From Prevotella sp. oral taxon 475 (GTDB lineage: Bacteria; Bacteroidota; Bacteroidia; Bacteroidales; Bacteroidaceae), in NCBI RefSeq assembly GCF_018127805.1, contig NZ_CP072334.1:2496309-2560308 (forward strand): a DNA stretch of 64,000 bases, written 5' to 3'. Below are positions 45,306 through 55,500 of the stretch, piece by piece. The notes beneath the pieces were generated by a model. The model was given only the letters and a program-made list of their open reading frames with translations. It did not search any database and was not told the DNA's origin. The translations under genes were made by a program, and so were the position numbers. How positions within the stretch are numbered: position 1 is the stretch's first letter; the number at the start of each line of letters is the position of its first letter.

Positions 45306-45322
45306 GATAGAAATTTTCTATC
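45306..45322. promoter_or_regulatory. OxyR-like palindrome upstream of dps
   Basis: GATAG-N7-CTATC at 45306-45322 is a perfect palindrome and contains ATAG-N7-CTAT, one half of the classical OxyR tetra-element. Another CTAT (45297-45300) and ATAG (45290-45293) lie beside it but with non-standard spacing. It ends about 19 bases upstream of the -33 element, as expected for an activator site. Confidence 0.45.
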
Positions 45323-45365
45323 CCTTTTCCAATGCACTTTGAGAGGAATGAAAAGCAGGAAGACC

Positions 45366-48203
45366 TTAACTCAGCTTGCCCGAAGGGGGTAACGACTTGA
45401 CGATGATCTCGCGTTTGGCGGCCGTCTCGAGCACTTTCGCCGCCACAGCCTTGATGTCTGCAGGCGTGAGTGTCGAGAAGACGGGCTCAACGGCGGCACT
45501 CTCGGCGGGCGTTATCATCTCGCCCGACTCGGCATAAACGTTCAACAACCCCATCCATAGCTGCGGATTGGCGGCCGAATCATTGCCCGGTGGCGTCTGT
45601 TCGTCTACGGCCAGCGGAACAACCGCTGCTTTGAACTCGTCTTGAGAGAAACGTCCCTGCCGCACATCGTCAAGTATTTGATGCACCAATGCCAGCACTT
45701 CGTCTGCCTGTTGACGCGAGGTGGACAGGTGCAGACTGAGCGTTTCGCTCGGCGCGGGCTGCGAAGTGTAGTCGGCTTTCACACCAACGGTATAGGTGGC
45801 GTGGCGTTTTTCGCGTAGCTCTTCAAAATATCGATTCTCCAAAAGGGCACGCAACACTTCGAAAGCAGCCTGCTCTTTGTCGGTGAGTCGCAACGTATGG
45901 GTGTAAGAGAGTTCGATTTCGGCCATGTCGCCGTCCAGTTCTGCGGTGAAAGTTCGATTGATTTCACGTTCTTTCGAGGCAAAATTCATCGGCACGGCCT
46001 TGGGTTTCGGCACGCGGGCATCGCCTTTCAGCGAGGCGATATAACGTGTCACCCACTGTCGGGCCTGAGCCTCGGACACGTCGCCCACAAGACAATAGGT
46101 GAAATGAGCTGCGTTGCCATAGTGCCGATTGAACATTTCGGCAAGCCGTTCGTAGCGCATCGCGTCGAAGAAAGCCTCATCTTGTTCGGGATTGGCAGCA
46201 CTGGCGGGAAACAACAGTCGACGAATCGAATCCTGCACGGCCTCCATTCCCGTGAGGTTTCGATTGCGATAGAGATACTTACTGCGTTGAACATACTTCT
46301 CAAAGACACTCTTCGAGAAGTTCTGACGCGCCAACACCAAGTGCAAATAGCCGAAGAATGCATCGGCATCGGCCACCGATGTGTTGCCGCCAATGCCGTT
46401 ACTGTAGTCGCCAGGCGAAAGACTGAGTTCGAAATCCTTACCCTGCAACCACGAAGCCAGTTGGTTTCGGTTGTAATTGGCTACACCAGTTTGCATCAAA
46501 AGAGCGCGCATGGCGGTATAGTCGGCCACATCTTGCGGAGCAACAGCCGAGCGTCCGCCCTCCGAAGAGCCCGCAAAGAAGATGCGTCCTTTGGCTTCGG
46601 GCAAATATTTGTAAAGCACCCGCGCACCATTGCTAAGTAACCACTCTTTCGTTCCGAGCTTTTTGAGGTCTTTTTCGGCCGTAATCTTTCCCGGAACAAG
46701 GGTCGAGAGGTCGAGCCGAGCTAAGGTTTCCACCTGCGGTTCGCTTGCTTGTTTCATCTGCTTGGCAGCAGCCAGCGCAGTCAGGAAGGCGGATTGAGTG
46801 ATGTTCATCTCGTCGGGTGTACGCGAATAGGTCACGAAAGCAAGGTTGTTATCGTCGAGCAGACTGTGCATCCAAGCATTGATATCCTCCACTTCGAGCT
46901 CTACCAGTACCTCGAGATTGTGCTGAATCTGCTCGCGAAAGTCGGTGATGGGCGTGCCATAGAGGAAGTTTTGCCGGCAGAGGTCCATCACATTGTCGGG
47001 CGTTCCGAGGCCTTTCGCCTCCAAAGCCTCCTTCATTCCCTTATACATCTCGGCCTTTTGGGCTTCGAACTCCTGCCTACCGAATCCCTCTTTGCCCAAA
47101 GCAGCCCGCACGGAAAGCATCTGTTGCAGAGCCTCCTCGGTCTGTTGGGCATAGGGAACCACGTCGAACGCCACCTGATTGTTATCCCTCACCAGCGGAG
47201 AATAGCTCACCGAGGCAGCGATGAAAGCCTCTTTGTCGGCATTTTTAAGTCTTGCGAAGCGGCGCGGAGCCAACTTGTTGAACATCTGTGCAAAGAGAAA
47301 TCGGCGTGTCCGTTCATCAGTCGAAACCTCGTTGCGCACCTCTTTGCGTTGATAAAGGCCGAAAGAGGGAGCCGTATTCTCACGGTCGACGAAGCGCATA
47401 TACAGCGGTTGGGCGTTAGGAGCAATGCGTCGCGCCTCTGCATCGTAAGGAGTGGGCTTGTCGGGCAGCGTCGATAGCACCTGCTTAAGTTTGTTTTCGG
47501 TGGCATCGAGGTCAACATCGCCGATGACAGCAACGAACTGAAGCCGAGGCCGATACCACTTATCGTAAAATCGCCGCACGTCTTTCGCCGTGAAAGCGTG
47601 CAGCCGCTGCTCGCTGCCGATGACATTTCGCTGTGCATAGAGCGAGCCATTGTACACCACGCGGGCGATACTGTCGGTCAGTCGGCGGTCGATTCCTTCG
47701 CGTCTGCGCCACTCTTCGAGGATGATGCCTCGTTCTTTCTCCACATCGGCAGGCTGAATCTTGATGCCATGACACCAATCTTTGAGCAGCAGAAACATCT
47801 GATCGAGCACCTCCGGACGATCCACCGGAACGTTGTGCACGGCATAACGCGTATCGTCGAGCCCGGTATAGGCCTCGAAGTCGCTGAGATTATTTTTCCG
47901 AAGCCAAGTCATCACGCCTTGGGGGAAGTGGTCTGTGGCGTTGAAGGCCAGGTGTTCCAACACGTGGGCCAGACCTATCTCGTCGTTCTTCTCGAGCACA
48001 GCCCCCACATTCTGATACAGATAAAACTGCGCTTCACCAGGTGTACTGCCGTCGTTATAGATATAATAAGTAAGCCCATTGGGCAGTTTGCCCTGCCGCA
48101 GGGCCCGGTTGGCAGCACCGGCAGCCACCGAAAGCACGGCCAACAGCAGTGTGCAGACCGCTCTGCCCCAGGCTTTGGCCCTATGATTGTGGATTGTTTT
48201 CAT
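45366..48203 (-). CDS. M16-family zinc protease, second copy
   Basis: The 945-residue protein has a signal peptide (ending SVAAGA) and the inverted zinc motif H80-x2-E83-H84 (LAHVLEHLAF). A matching VEKERGIILEEW motif lies near residue 155, and the full four-domain length is present. It is related to, but clearly diverged from, the M16 protein encoded at 17-20 kb. It probably digests peptides in the periplasm. ATG 48203 was chosen because the signal peptide follows. It is 96 bases downstream of a thioredoxin-fold gene on the same strand and appears to be the last gene of a SusC/SusD locus that runs from 56.0 to 45.4 kb. Confidence 0.9.
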   Translation of the reverse strand: MKTIHNHRAKAWGRAVCTLLLAVLSVAAGAANRALRQGKLPNGLTYYIYNDGSTPGEAQFYLYQNVGAVLEKNDEIGLAHVLEHLAFNATDHFPQGVMTWLRKNNLSDFEAYTGLDDTRYAVHNVPVDRPEVLDQMFLLLKDWCHGIKIQPADVEKERGIILEEWRRREGIDRRLTDSIARVVYNGSLYAQRNVIGSEQRLHAFTAKDVRRFYDKWYRPRLQFVAVIGDVDLDATENKLKQVLSTLPDKPTPYDAEARRIAPNAQPLYMRFVDRENTAPSFGLYQRKEVRNEVSTDERTRRFLFAQMFNKLAPRRFARLKNADKEAFIAASVSYSPLVRDNNQVAFDVVPYAQQTEEALQQMLSVRAALGKEGFGRQEFEAQKAEMYKGMKEALEAKGLGTPDNVMDLCRQNFLYGTPITDFREQIQHNLEVLVELEVEDINAWMHSLLDDNNLAFVTYSRTPDEMNITQSAFLTALAAAKQMKQASEPQVETLARLDLSTLVPGKITAEKDLKKLGTKEWLLSNGARVLYKYLPEAKGRIFFAGSSEGGRSAVAPQDVADYTAMRALLMQTGVANYNRNQLASWLQGKDFELSLSPGDYSNGIGGNTSVADADAFFGYLHLVLARQNFSKSVFEKYVQRSKYLYRNRNLTGMEAVQDSIRRLLFPASAANPEQDEAFFDAMRYERLAEMFNRHYGNAAHFTYCLVGDVSEAQARQWVTRYIASLKGDARVPKPKAVPMNFASKEREINRTFTAELDGDMAEIELSYTHTLRLTDKEQAAFEVLRALLENRYFEELREKRHATYTVGVKADYTSQPAPSETLSLHLSTSRQQADEVLALVHQILDDVRQGRFSQDEFKAAVVPLAVDEQTPPGNDSAANPQLWMGLLNVYAESGEMITPAESAAVEPVFSTLTPADIKAVAAKVLETAAKREIIVKSLPPSGKLS

Positions 48204-48299
48204 CGTTATTCCTTTCTCGTTCCTCAACAAGTGCACTTTTTCGCCATGGCCATGCTCAAGCAAACTGAGCATGACTCATTTGACTTGACGAAAACGTTC

Positions 48300-49607
48300 T
48301 TATTTTTCCAACAGTTCCAAGGTGGCCAGTTTCTGTTTGATAGCCCCCTGAACCATGGCCTGGGGCATCTCCATTCCCTCCATACGAAGCGACTCTGCGA
48401 AGCCTTGATTGTAGTATTCGCGCGCCTTGGTATAATCTTTCAGTTCGCGATAAGAGTCGCCTATCATCACAAGATAGTTGACACGCTCCATCACAGCATC
48501 GTCTCCTTGCAGGGCTTTCTCCACCCATTGGATGGCCTGGCGGTGGTTTTCGGGCGTGAGTTTCTTGCCGGCAGCCATGTAAAGATCCTGTGCTGCCTTG
48601 CCATAGTCGGTGGGACGGGCGTTGGCACCCAACTTCGAGAGCAACGTCTGCATGGCTTTGACATAGCCTTTCACGTCTTTATTCTTATACAAATTGTAGA
48701 GAGCGTCGTAGTAGAGTTGTGCCCGGTCGTAGGGAGAGATAGCCTCCAAGCCCACCACAGCATAGGCATCTTTGTAGGCACCCTTGATTTTCTCGACACA
48801 ATCCTTATACTTCAGGTCGCCGTCCTTGGCCAAATCTTCGGCCCAAGCGTCGTTGGCCATCACCACATAGTAGGCCGCAGGGTCGCCCACGGCAGCCTTC
48901 CAAGCCGGCAGATGCTGGCAGATGAAATCCACCATCTCCTGTTTGTGTGCCTTGTCTTCATCCCCTTCGAGGGTATAGATGATGAGATAATCGTTTTTAT
49001 TGATGAGTTTCTCGCCCTTTTTGGCGGCGATATACGTCTTGTAGAGTTTCTGAATGCGCGTGGCCCACTTGTCTGCATCCATGCCTTCTTGTGCTGCCAG
49101 GAAGTTGGGCGCTTTGAGCAGAAGTTGCTGTTGGAGGTCGAGATCGGCAGGATTTTTCTTATATCCGTCATAGAGTTGCTCGAAACTGATGCTCTCTCCG
49201 GCCACAATCTTGGCCGCTTCGAGCAGTTCTTCGCGGTTCATAGCCCCCACATTCACAGCCAGGGCCTTACCGTCTGGCGCAATGAAAGCCACCGTTGGGT
49301 AGGCCTCCACCTTGTATTGCTTGGCGATCTCAACGTTTCCGGGCTTCTCGGCATCCACCTGCAACGAGATGAAATGCGCGTTGAAGTAGGCCCCCACCTC
49401 TTCCTGTGTGAACACTTCTTTAGCCATGTGCTTGCAGGGAACGCACCACACGGCGTAGAAATCGACAAAGAGCGGTTTGTTTTGTTTGTTTGCTTCGACC
49501 AGAGCCTCGGCGAAACTGCCTTTGAAGAAGCGGATTCCCTTGTCGGAATCCTCTGCCTTTGCCACCAAGGCGACAAAGAGCAATAACAGTAATATGAGCT
49601 TTTTCAT
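48300..49607 (-). CDS. Exported thioredoxin-fold protein with C-terminal helical repeat region
   Basis: The 435-residue protein has a signal peptide (MKKLILLLLLFVALVAKA) and a thioredoxin domain with VDFYAVWCVPCKHMAKEVF, where the redox motif is CVPC. The cis-Pro region is YPTVAF, and the domain ends near residue 130. The C-terminal 300 residues are helical and TPR-like, with the pattern ALQGDDAVMERVNYLVMIGDSYRELKDYTKAREYYNQG. It should act as a periplasmic disulphide reductase or isomerase, perhaps on imported proteins before proteolysis. It is separated from the upstream lipoprotein gene by repeat cluster I and precedes the M16 protease by 96 bases. Confidence 0.88.
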   Translation of the reverse strand: MKKLILLLLLFVALVAKAEDSDKGIRFFKGSFAEALVEANKQNKPLFVDFYAVWCVPCKHMAKEVFTQEEVGAYFNAHFISLQVDAEKPGNVEIAKQYKVEAYPTVAFIAPDGKALAVNVGAMNREELLEAAKIVAGESISFEQLYDGYKKNPADLDLQQQLLLKAPNFLAAQEGMDADKWATRIQKLYKTYIAAKKGEKLINKNDYLIIYTLEGDEDKAHKQEMVDFICQHLPAWKAAVGDPAAYYVVMANDAWAEDLAKDGDLKYKDCVEKIKGAYKDAYAVVGLEAISPYDRAQLYYDALYNLYKNKDVKGYVKAMQTLLSKLGANARPTDYGKAAQDLYMAAGKKLTPENHRQAIQWVEKALQGDDAVMERVNYLVMIGDSYRELKDYTKAREYYNQGFAESLRMEGMEMPQAMVQGAIKQKLATLELLEK

Positions 49608-49721
49608 ACGTTAAGTATTGAGTTGCAAAGGTGTGGATGTCCCGAGAAGAGCGGTTTCATCCGGGGCTTTTCAGACACGCCTCGCAAGTGTTTGATTTTC
49701 AGTTGCTTATAAAACACTTTC

Positions 49722-49826
49722 TCATCTCTTAGCTTTTGCATCGCGTTTCCTTAGCTTTTGAACTGCATTTTCTTAGCTTTTGCAGGTCGTTTTCTTAGCT
49801 TTTGCACATCCCAAGCGGAGAGATGG
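49722..49826. repeat. Interspersed CAAAAGCTAAG repeat cluster I
   Basis: Four same-orientation units starting CATCTCTTAGCTTTTG and continuing at 22-base spacing, ending with a diverged inverted end (AAGCGGAGAGATGG) that matches the CATCTC start in complement. It is inserted in the 228-base gap between two co-directional genes of the second M16 locus. Confidence 0.92.
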
Positions 49827-49835
49827 AAAGGAGAA

Positions 49836-50300
49836 TCAGTCTTCTTGCTCTTTCACGACGATGGTGAACACGTTTTTAAGCAAGGCCGAATGATCGTCGT
49901 TAAACACCTTGATGGAGATGTTGTAACGCCCGTTGGGAATCTCGGCCACGCCTTTTTGGAAGAGCAACACCAGGCCGCCATCCACTTTGAGATAGCCTTT
50001 GCTCACCATTTGTTCGAACCGGGCCGAGTCGCCGCCCTCTGTTGCCGTCACGCCGGCATAGACATAGTTCACCGGATTGGTGCCGGCCACGCCCTGGATG
50101 CGGGTGGAAACCCAAGGCAACTGGTTGCGATAACGATCGCTCGAGGGGTCGAGCGTGCGGTAAACGGCCAGCGTGTCGGGAGCGAAAGAGGCACCCTTGG
50201 TGCGTAGATAGCCTACAGCCATTCTACTGCAAGCGGTCAGTGTGAGAAGGATGACAAGGACTGCCAGGAGCCTTGTGCCAGAAAGTTGTATCTTTTTCAT
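49836..50300 (-). CDS. Lipoprotein of unknown function in the second M16 locus
   Basis: The 154-residue product has a lipoprotein signal (LLAVLVILLTLTAC) with lipidated Cys near residue 24. The mature part is short and beta-rich, ending PNGRYNISIKVFNDDHSALLKNVFTIVVKEQED, like a single Ig-like or DUF4843/DUF1735-like domain. I do not recognise the family firmly. ATG 50300 was chosen because the signal peptide begins there; it is 4 bases after the fasciclin-like gene. It probably sits at the cell surface as an accessory of the SusC/SusD pair. No catalytic motif is visible. Confidence 0.7.
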   Translation of the reverse strand: MKKIQLSGTRLLAVLVILLTLTACSRMAVGYLRTKGASFAPDTLAVYRTLDPSSDRYRNQLPWVSTRIQGVAGTNPVNYVYAGVTATEGGDSARFEQMVSKGYLKVDGGLVLLFQKGVAEIPNGRYNISIKVFNDDHSALLKNVFTIVVKEQED

Positions 50301-50304
50301 CGCG

Positions 50305-50934
50305 TTAAAAGTCGTTGAGTCTAAAATTATAGTCGAGCGAATGCACCACTCCCGTGAGCGTCTGGATGTTGCTTGAGGCCACATGGCTCTCTTTGGTGGT
50401 GGCGGGAGAGACGAGATAGATCTGCAGCGGACCGGCTCCCACTACGCCGTTATAGGTGTCGCGGAAGGTGTAAATCCACAGTTTCTTGCCCGAGGCCATG
50501 TCGAACGTCTCGCCACCAGTGCCGATAGGCGTGCTGGGATCGGACGATTTGCGCCCGGTTTTAAAGTCGTCGAGCATGATTCGCTTGGGAAGCACGCTGT
50601 TGAGAATAAACGTCTGGCAGTCGGCCACACTCATCTCGGCAATGCTATCCATACCGTTGGCATAGAGATAGCCGCGGATGCTGTGGTTGGTGGGCCCGAA
50701 GAAGGTCATGTCTTTGCCATAGCTGGAGGTGCCTTGGAAAAGAGAAACTAGGTTGGCTCGACGGGCCATGACGCGCAACGAGTCCCAGTTGTAGGGGTCG
50801 GTGGCGAAATAGTCCCACATCGTTGTGGCGTGATTGCCGTTGGCCGAGCCCGAGTCTTCGATGTTATACTTGGTGCAACCGGCCGCAAAGCAAAGGGCAA
50901 CGGTTGCGAAGAGGATATAAAATAGTCGTTTCAT
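50305..50934 (-). CDS. Fasciclin-like lipoprotein
   Basis: The 209-residue protein has a lipoprotein signal (LFATVALCFAAGC) with lipidated Cys near residue 20. A single fasciclin-like domain follows, including MTFFGPTNHSIRGYL (about residues 75-90) and the later segments SVLPKRIML and NIQTLTGVVHSLDY, which resemble the FAS1 H2-box region. Fasciclin domains mediate adhesion or protein contacts, and similar lipoproteins are frequent partners of SusC/SusD pairs that import peptides in Bacteroidota. It starts 45 bases after the SusD stop and is followed 4 bases later by another lipoprotein gene. It is likely surface-exposed and part of the import complex. Confidence 0.8.
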   Translation of the reverse strand: MKRLFYILFATVALCFAAGCTKYNIEDSGSANGNHATTMWDYFATDPYNWDSLRVMARRANLVSLFQGTSSYGKDMTFFGPTNHSIRGYLYANGMDSIAEMSVADCQTFILNSVLPKRIMLDDFKTGRKSSDPSTPIGTGGETFDMASGKKLWIYTFRDTYNGVVGAGPLQIYLVSPATTKESHVASSNIQTLTGVVHSLDYNFRLNDF

Positions 50935-50979
50935 ACTTGCGTTGGATGGGTGATAAACGATTGTTGCGACAGACGACTC

Positions 50980-52530
50980 TTACTGGTAGGCCTGCCAATA
51001 GGGTTTTTGACGAATCACGGTGTTGGTGATATGCCCGTCTCTATCTTGCCAGGCACTTGGCGGAATGGGCAGGACGAGCGCGCCGTCTTTGATTTCGCGC
51101 TTGGTGAGAACGGTGAACTTGCCTTGCAGTTCGTCCTTGACGTAGTTGTTGCGGAGGATGTCTGCATAGCGCGAATCGTTCTCTGCGATGAACTCTTTCT
51201 CTCTTTCCCGGAAAATAGCTTTCTGCAATCCCTCGGTATCATAGAGAGATGGATAGGTCAAGGCTCCGGCTCTGTTGCGAATCACGTTCAAGTCGGCCTC
51301 GGCAGAAGCCGTGTTTCCTAACTTGGCATAGCACTCGGCGCGCAACAGATAGAAGTCGGCCAGTCGCCAATAAACGTAGTCGGCATTGATGGTTCGATAG
51401 ACCTTGCCCGACTGCGACGACTGATCGGGGTCCATCACGGCCGTTCTGAACTTGTACATCACAGCATAGTCGATGCCGTTCGCTTTGTGTTGCTGGTCGA
51501 TTTCGTAGAAGAAGGCTTTCCGACGCAGGTCGGTAGCGTCGGGGAAGAGGGCGTCTATCGTCGATTTATAAAGCCTGTAAGAGGGATTCACGGCGATGTC
51601 GGCCGGCGTTTGGTTCTCGTCCACGGGCCAACTAACGAAACCTCGCGCCACCTCATTGGGCGAAGAGGTGTCTGCCGAACGAATTTTATCGAAGAGAAGA
51701 CTGAAGACTACCTCCGGATTGGTTTTGCTCGGGTCGGAGAGAAACTGGCAAAGCGTCTCGGGATTGGCACACAACGAGTAGTTGCCTGCTTTGCCTTCGA
51801 TGAGCCGAGTGGCATATTCCACCGACTTCGTATAGGCTTCTTGTGCATTGCCGGGCAAGCCGTAGAGATCGATGATGCTGCCTTTCCAAGCGTAAAGATG
51901 GGCCAAGAGGGCCGCACAAGTGCCTTTCGAGGCCACTTGTCGGTTGGTGATGGGCGTCCCATCGATGTCTCTGAGTTTGTCGTAAGTGGGCAAAAGATCG
52001 TACGCTTTCAGGGCATGCGCAATAGCAGTGTTCACTACTTCGAGCTGCGGAGAGGCCGGATAGGCTTTGATGACCCACGAATTCTCGGTGATAATGGCAT
52101 CGCCGTAACGCTGGGCAACAAGAAAATAACCCAAGCCTAAGCCAAATTCGGCTTGCCCCTTGTGGTAGTTAGCGCGGTCTTGGCTCAGATTCTCGGTGCG
52201 ATGGATGTTGTCTAACAGCAGATTCGACTCGAAAATCAAGTCGTAAAGACCCTTCCATGTGTTGTCAGTGCTCATCACCGAGCGTGGATTCCACTGTCTT
52301 ACCTGTTCCGATCCCTGCACTTCGTCTACTTTTAATCCGGCCAATGTGAAGGTGGGATTATTGCCAACGGTGGTGTTGATATAAAAATGTATCGACGTAG
52401 TGGTGGTGTTCAGCTCTCTCTCTGTTCTGAAAGAGTTGGTGTAAGTGAGGGCGTTCTCAGGTTCCAAGTCGAGCTTGCACGAGCCGAACAAGGTAAGAAC
52501 GGTCAGCGGAAGAAGGAATATCTTTTTCAT
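50980..52530 (-). CDS. SusD/RagB-family nutrient-binding lipoprotein, second locus
   Basis: The 516-residue protein has a lipoprotein signal (LPLTVLTLFGSC) with lipidated Cys18, then LDLEPENALTYTNSFRTERELNTTTT, the usual SusD N-terminal strand-helix pattern. TPR-like helices follow, and conserved late segments LADFYLLRAECYAKLGNTASAEADLNVIRNRAG and FIAENDSRYADILRN lie near the C-terminus. It should bind the ligand at the outer surface above the SusC channel. SusC ends 3 bases upstream, so the two are tightly coupled. The partner genes (fasciclin-like, thioredoxin-fold, M16) point to a peptide or protein ligand rather than a glycan. Confidence 0.92.
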   Translation of the reverse strand: MKKIFLLPLTVLTLFGSCKLDLEPENALTYTNSFRTERELNTTTTSIHFYINTTVGNNPTFTLAGLKVDEVQGSEQVRQWNPRSVMSTDNTWKGLYDLIFESNLLLDNIHRTENLSQDRANYHKGQAEFGLGLGYFLVAQRYGDAIITENSWVIKAYPASPQLEVVNTAIAHALKAYDLLPTYDKLRDIDGTPITNRQVASKGTCAALLAHLYAWKGSIIDLYGLPGNAQEAYTKSVEYATRLIEGKAGNYSLCANPETLCQFLSDPSKTNPEVVFSLLFDKIRSADTSSPNEVARGFVSWPVDENQTPADIAVNPSYRLYKSTIDALFPDATDLRRKAFFYEIDQQHKANGIDYAVMYKFRTAVMDPDQSSQSGKVYRTINADYVYWRLADFYLLRAECYAKLGNTASAEADLNVIRNRAGALTYPSLYDTEGLQKAIFREREKEFIAENDSRYADILRNNYVKDELQGKFTVLTKREIKDGALVLPIPPSAWQDRDGHITNTVIRQKPYWQAYQ

Positions 52531-52533
52531 TTT

Positions 52534-55500
52534 TCAGAATTTCAAGTTGATACCAAATGTCATTTTGCGATTCAAGGGGTATTGCGTTCCGTCGTCTTTA
52601 CCCGTATAAGGATTGATAACTTCAGGGTCTACACCCGAGTAATTGGTCAGAAGGAAGAGGTTTTCTCCCGACAAATACACATTGATGTCTTTGATGAAGA
52701 AGCCTTTGAGCCACTTCTTGGGGAAGGTATATCCCAGCACCAACTGCTTGAGACGCAAGAAATTGACACGCTCGATGTTCGAGTCTACATCGCCATCAAA
52801 CTGCCCTGTATAACCCATATCGGCAAATTCGAGCGACGGTTGCTTGGCATTGGGATTCTGTGGCGACCAATAATCGTTCTTATTAAAGCGGTTCATCAAC
52901 ACGCCAAAGTCTTTAGTGAAGGAGAAAGCACCACCTTTCACCATGTTCATCACCTTTCTTCTGAGCAGATAACTAAAGAGAACGTCTAAGCTAAAGCCGT
53001 TCCAATCGAGATGAGTGCTCAAACCTCCGAAGGCAAGCGGCAAGGTGCTGCCGGCATAATAAAGGTCTTTGCTGTCGATAACACCATCCATATTCTGGTC
53101 TTTTATCTTGCGTCCGCCCACTCGTAAGGGGTAGTTCTCGTTGGTAAAGTAAAGCGGCATGCGCTTACCTGCCTGGTTATAATAATAAGGTATCTCGCTT
53201 TCGCTCTTCACGATGCCCTCATCTTTATAGGTGTAAATGCCGTAAACAGGACGTCCTAACACCTTATCGTTGAGATCTTCGTCGCCTACGGACTTGCGGA
53301 AAAGGTTGCGATTGTGCGAGATATTGAACCCAACCGACCAGTTCCATTCCTTATTTCGGATGATGTCGGCCTGCACTTCGAATTCGATTCCTTCGTTAGA
53401 GATCGCCGAAGCGTTGTTCCACATCTTGTCTGCCATGAAGACATCGCCCGGCAAATAGGTTTGCATGAGCAAGTTACTCGAGTATTTATAATAGTAGTCG
53501 AGCTTGAATTTGAGTCTGTAGTCGAGCACTTGGAAGTCGAGTCCCAGGTCATATTGATCGCTTTCTTCCCATGTCAAGCGTCTGTTGGCCATGAGTTGCG
53601 GAATCAATCCCAGGCGTCCGTTGAAAGTATTGCTCTCTTGCATGGTGCCGAGAGCCAAGTAAGGCTCCTGGAATTTCTGACCCGAACGCCCCCAAGAGGC
53701 CCGCAGTTTGGCAAAGCTGAGCCACCAAATCTTCTTCATCATCGGTTCTTCGCTGAACGCCCAGCCCAGTCCTATGGAAGGGAAAGTGCCCCAACGAACA
53801 TCTCTTCCGAAGACAGACGAACCGTCGGAACGAAGCGAGAACTCGCCCAGGTACTTCTTTTTGTAGTTGTACGCCATACGACCTAAGAAACTAACGAGTG
53901 CCTGTTCTTCTTTATTGCTGGAGAAAGTCTGCGCCGCTTTCACCGTTCCCGATCCGTCGGTGATCAGCTGTGGCCAGCCATCGCTTACGTATTTCACCCG
54001 ATTGGTAGGACCTCCTTTGCCCGTTCCGCCCAGCGTTTGCATCAAGTCATAGTTGTAAGTGAGACCCGCCAAGAACTCGAATGCATGCTCGTGAGGCAGC
54101 TTGAGGTTGTAGGTCAGCAAGTTTTCGGTTTGCAAACCGGTCATTCCGACGTTTGTTCCGCGTGCTTCCGACAACAAGTCGGACATGAGATAATTGGGCC
54201 GGAAGACGTAAACCCGCGTAAAATAATGGTCTAACGAGAAGGTGCTCGTCCATCTCAGGCCTTTCAACGGGCGATAGTTCAGGCCCACATTCAGCCTGAT
54301 GTTATAGTTAGAATTGTTCTGATCCACATCGCGCAGTTGCTTCACAGCCTCTCGTTCGGCCGTACTGCCCTTACCGGGGAGCATCGATGGCGTTTGCTTC
54401 GGGTCGAAAGTGAGTCCCTGAATACGACCTCCATTGCCGCCGGCGTTCTGTGTTGTGTAGGCCAGGTTGATGCGTGTGAAGACGTCAAGCTTAGTAGACG
54501 GACTGAAATCGAGATTCGTCAGCAAACTATATCGGCGGAAATTAGAACTGATCATGATGCCCGTTTCGTCGTAAAGGCCTGCGTTGACGAAGTAGCGCAT
54601 ATTTTCTGTGCCGCCCGTGAGCTGCACATCAGCCTTTGTTACACGGCCCACGCGGAAAGCATATTTCCACCAATTGGTGCGGTTGTTATAAAAACTGTTG
54701 AGCGAATCTTGTGCTATCGGCGGCAGTTTTTTATCATCTCCGAGCACTTTTCCATTACGCCAGAGATAGTCAAACGAGCCATCTCGGTCCATATCCCAGC
54801 CCCATGTTTGGCGATAAGACCTGGGAACGACGAGTTGATCGGTCATCCAGTCGTAGTGTGCCGTTCGGTTTTGCTTAGCCATCATCAAGGCAATGTCGCG
54901 TTCGGCCTTACCGATCGTTTGCAAAGGAGTGGCCGGCAGCCACGAGAGCGACTGCGAAACGTTGATGCCCACCTCGGATTTGCCTCGTTTTCCCTTTTTG
55001 GTCGTGATGAGGATGACGCCGTTTCCGGCACGCGACCCATAGAGAGAGGCCGACGCTGCATCCTTCAACACCTGCACACTCTCGATGCTCGAGGGGTCGA
55101 GACCTGCCAACGTGTTGATGCCGCCGGTAGATTCCACCGAGCCGTTCGACACCGGCACGCCGTCTACCACAAAGAGAGGACTACCGTCATTAGCACCCTG
55201 CTGGTTCAAAGAGCTGAACCCGCGAATCACGATCTTAGAGCCTCCACCGCCCGGCGAACCCGAAAGGTTGGTCACATCGACACCTGCCATGCGTCCTTGC
55301 AGCAGGTTTTCAAGACTCGGCGTGGGAGCCTTTTGCAGGTCTTCCACCTTTACCGAGGAGATGGCTCCCACCTGTTCGCGCGTGTTTCGCTTACCGTATG
55401 CAATGACAGACACCTCTCCCAGCATGCGGGCAGAGGCCGAAAGCACCACCGTCATGGGTCGATGCACATCGTATTTCAGCGTCTTCGTGTCGAAACCCAC

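Noticed and set aside
47598..49586. Open frame of 662 codons on the plus strand opposite the M16 and thioredoxin-fold genes
   Set aside because: It spans two real genes and their gap in antisense, with no recognisable domain.
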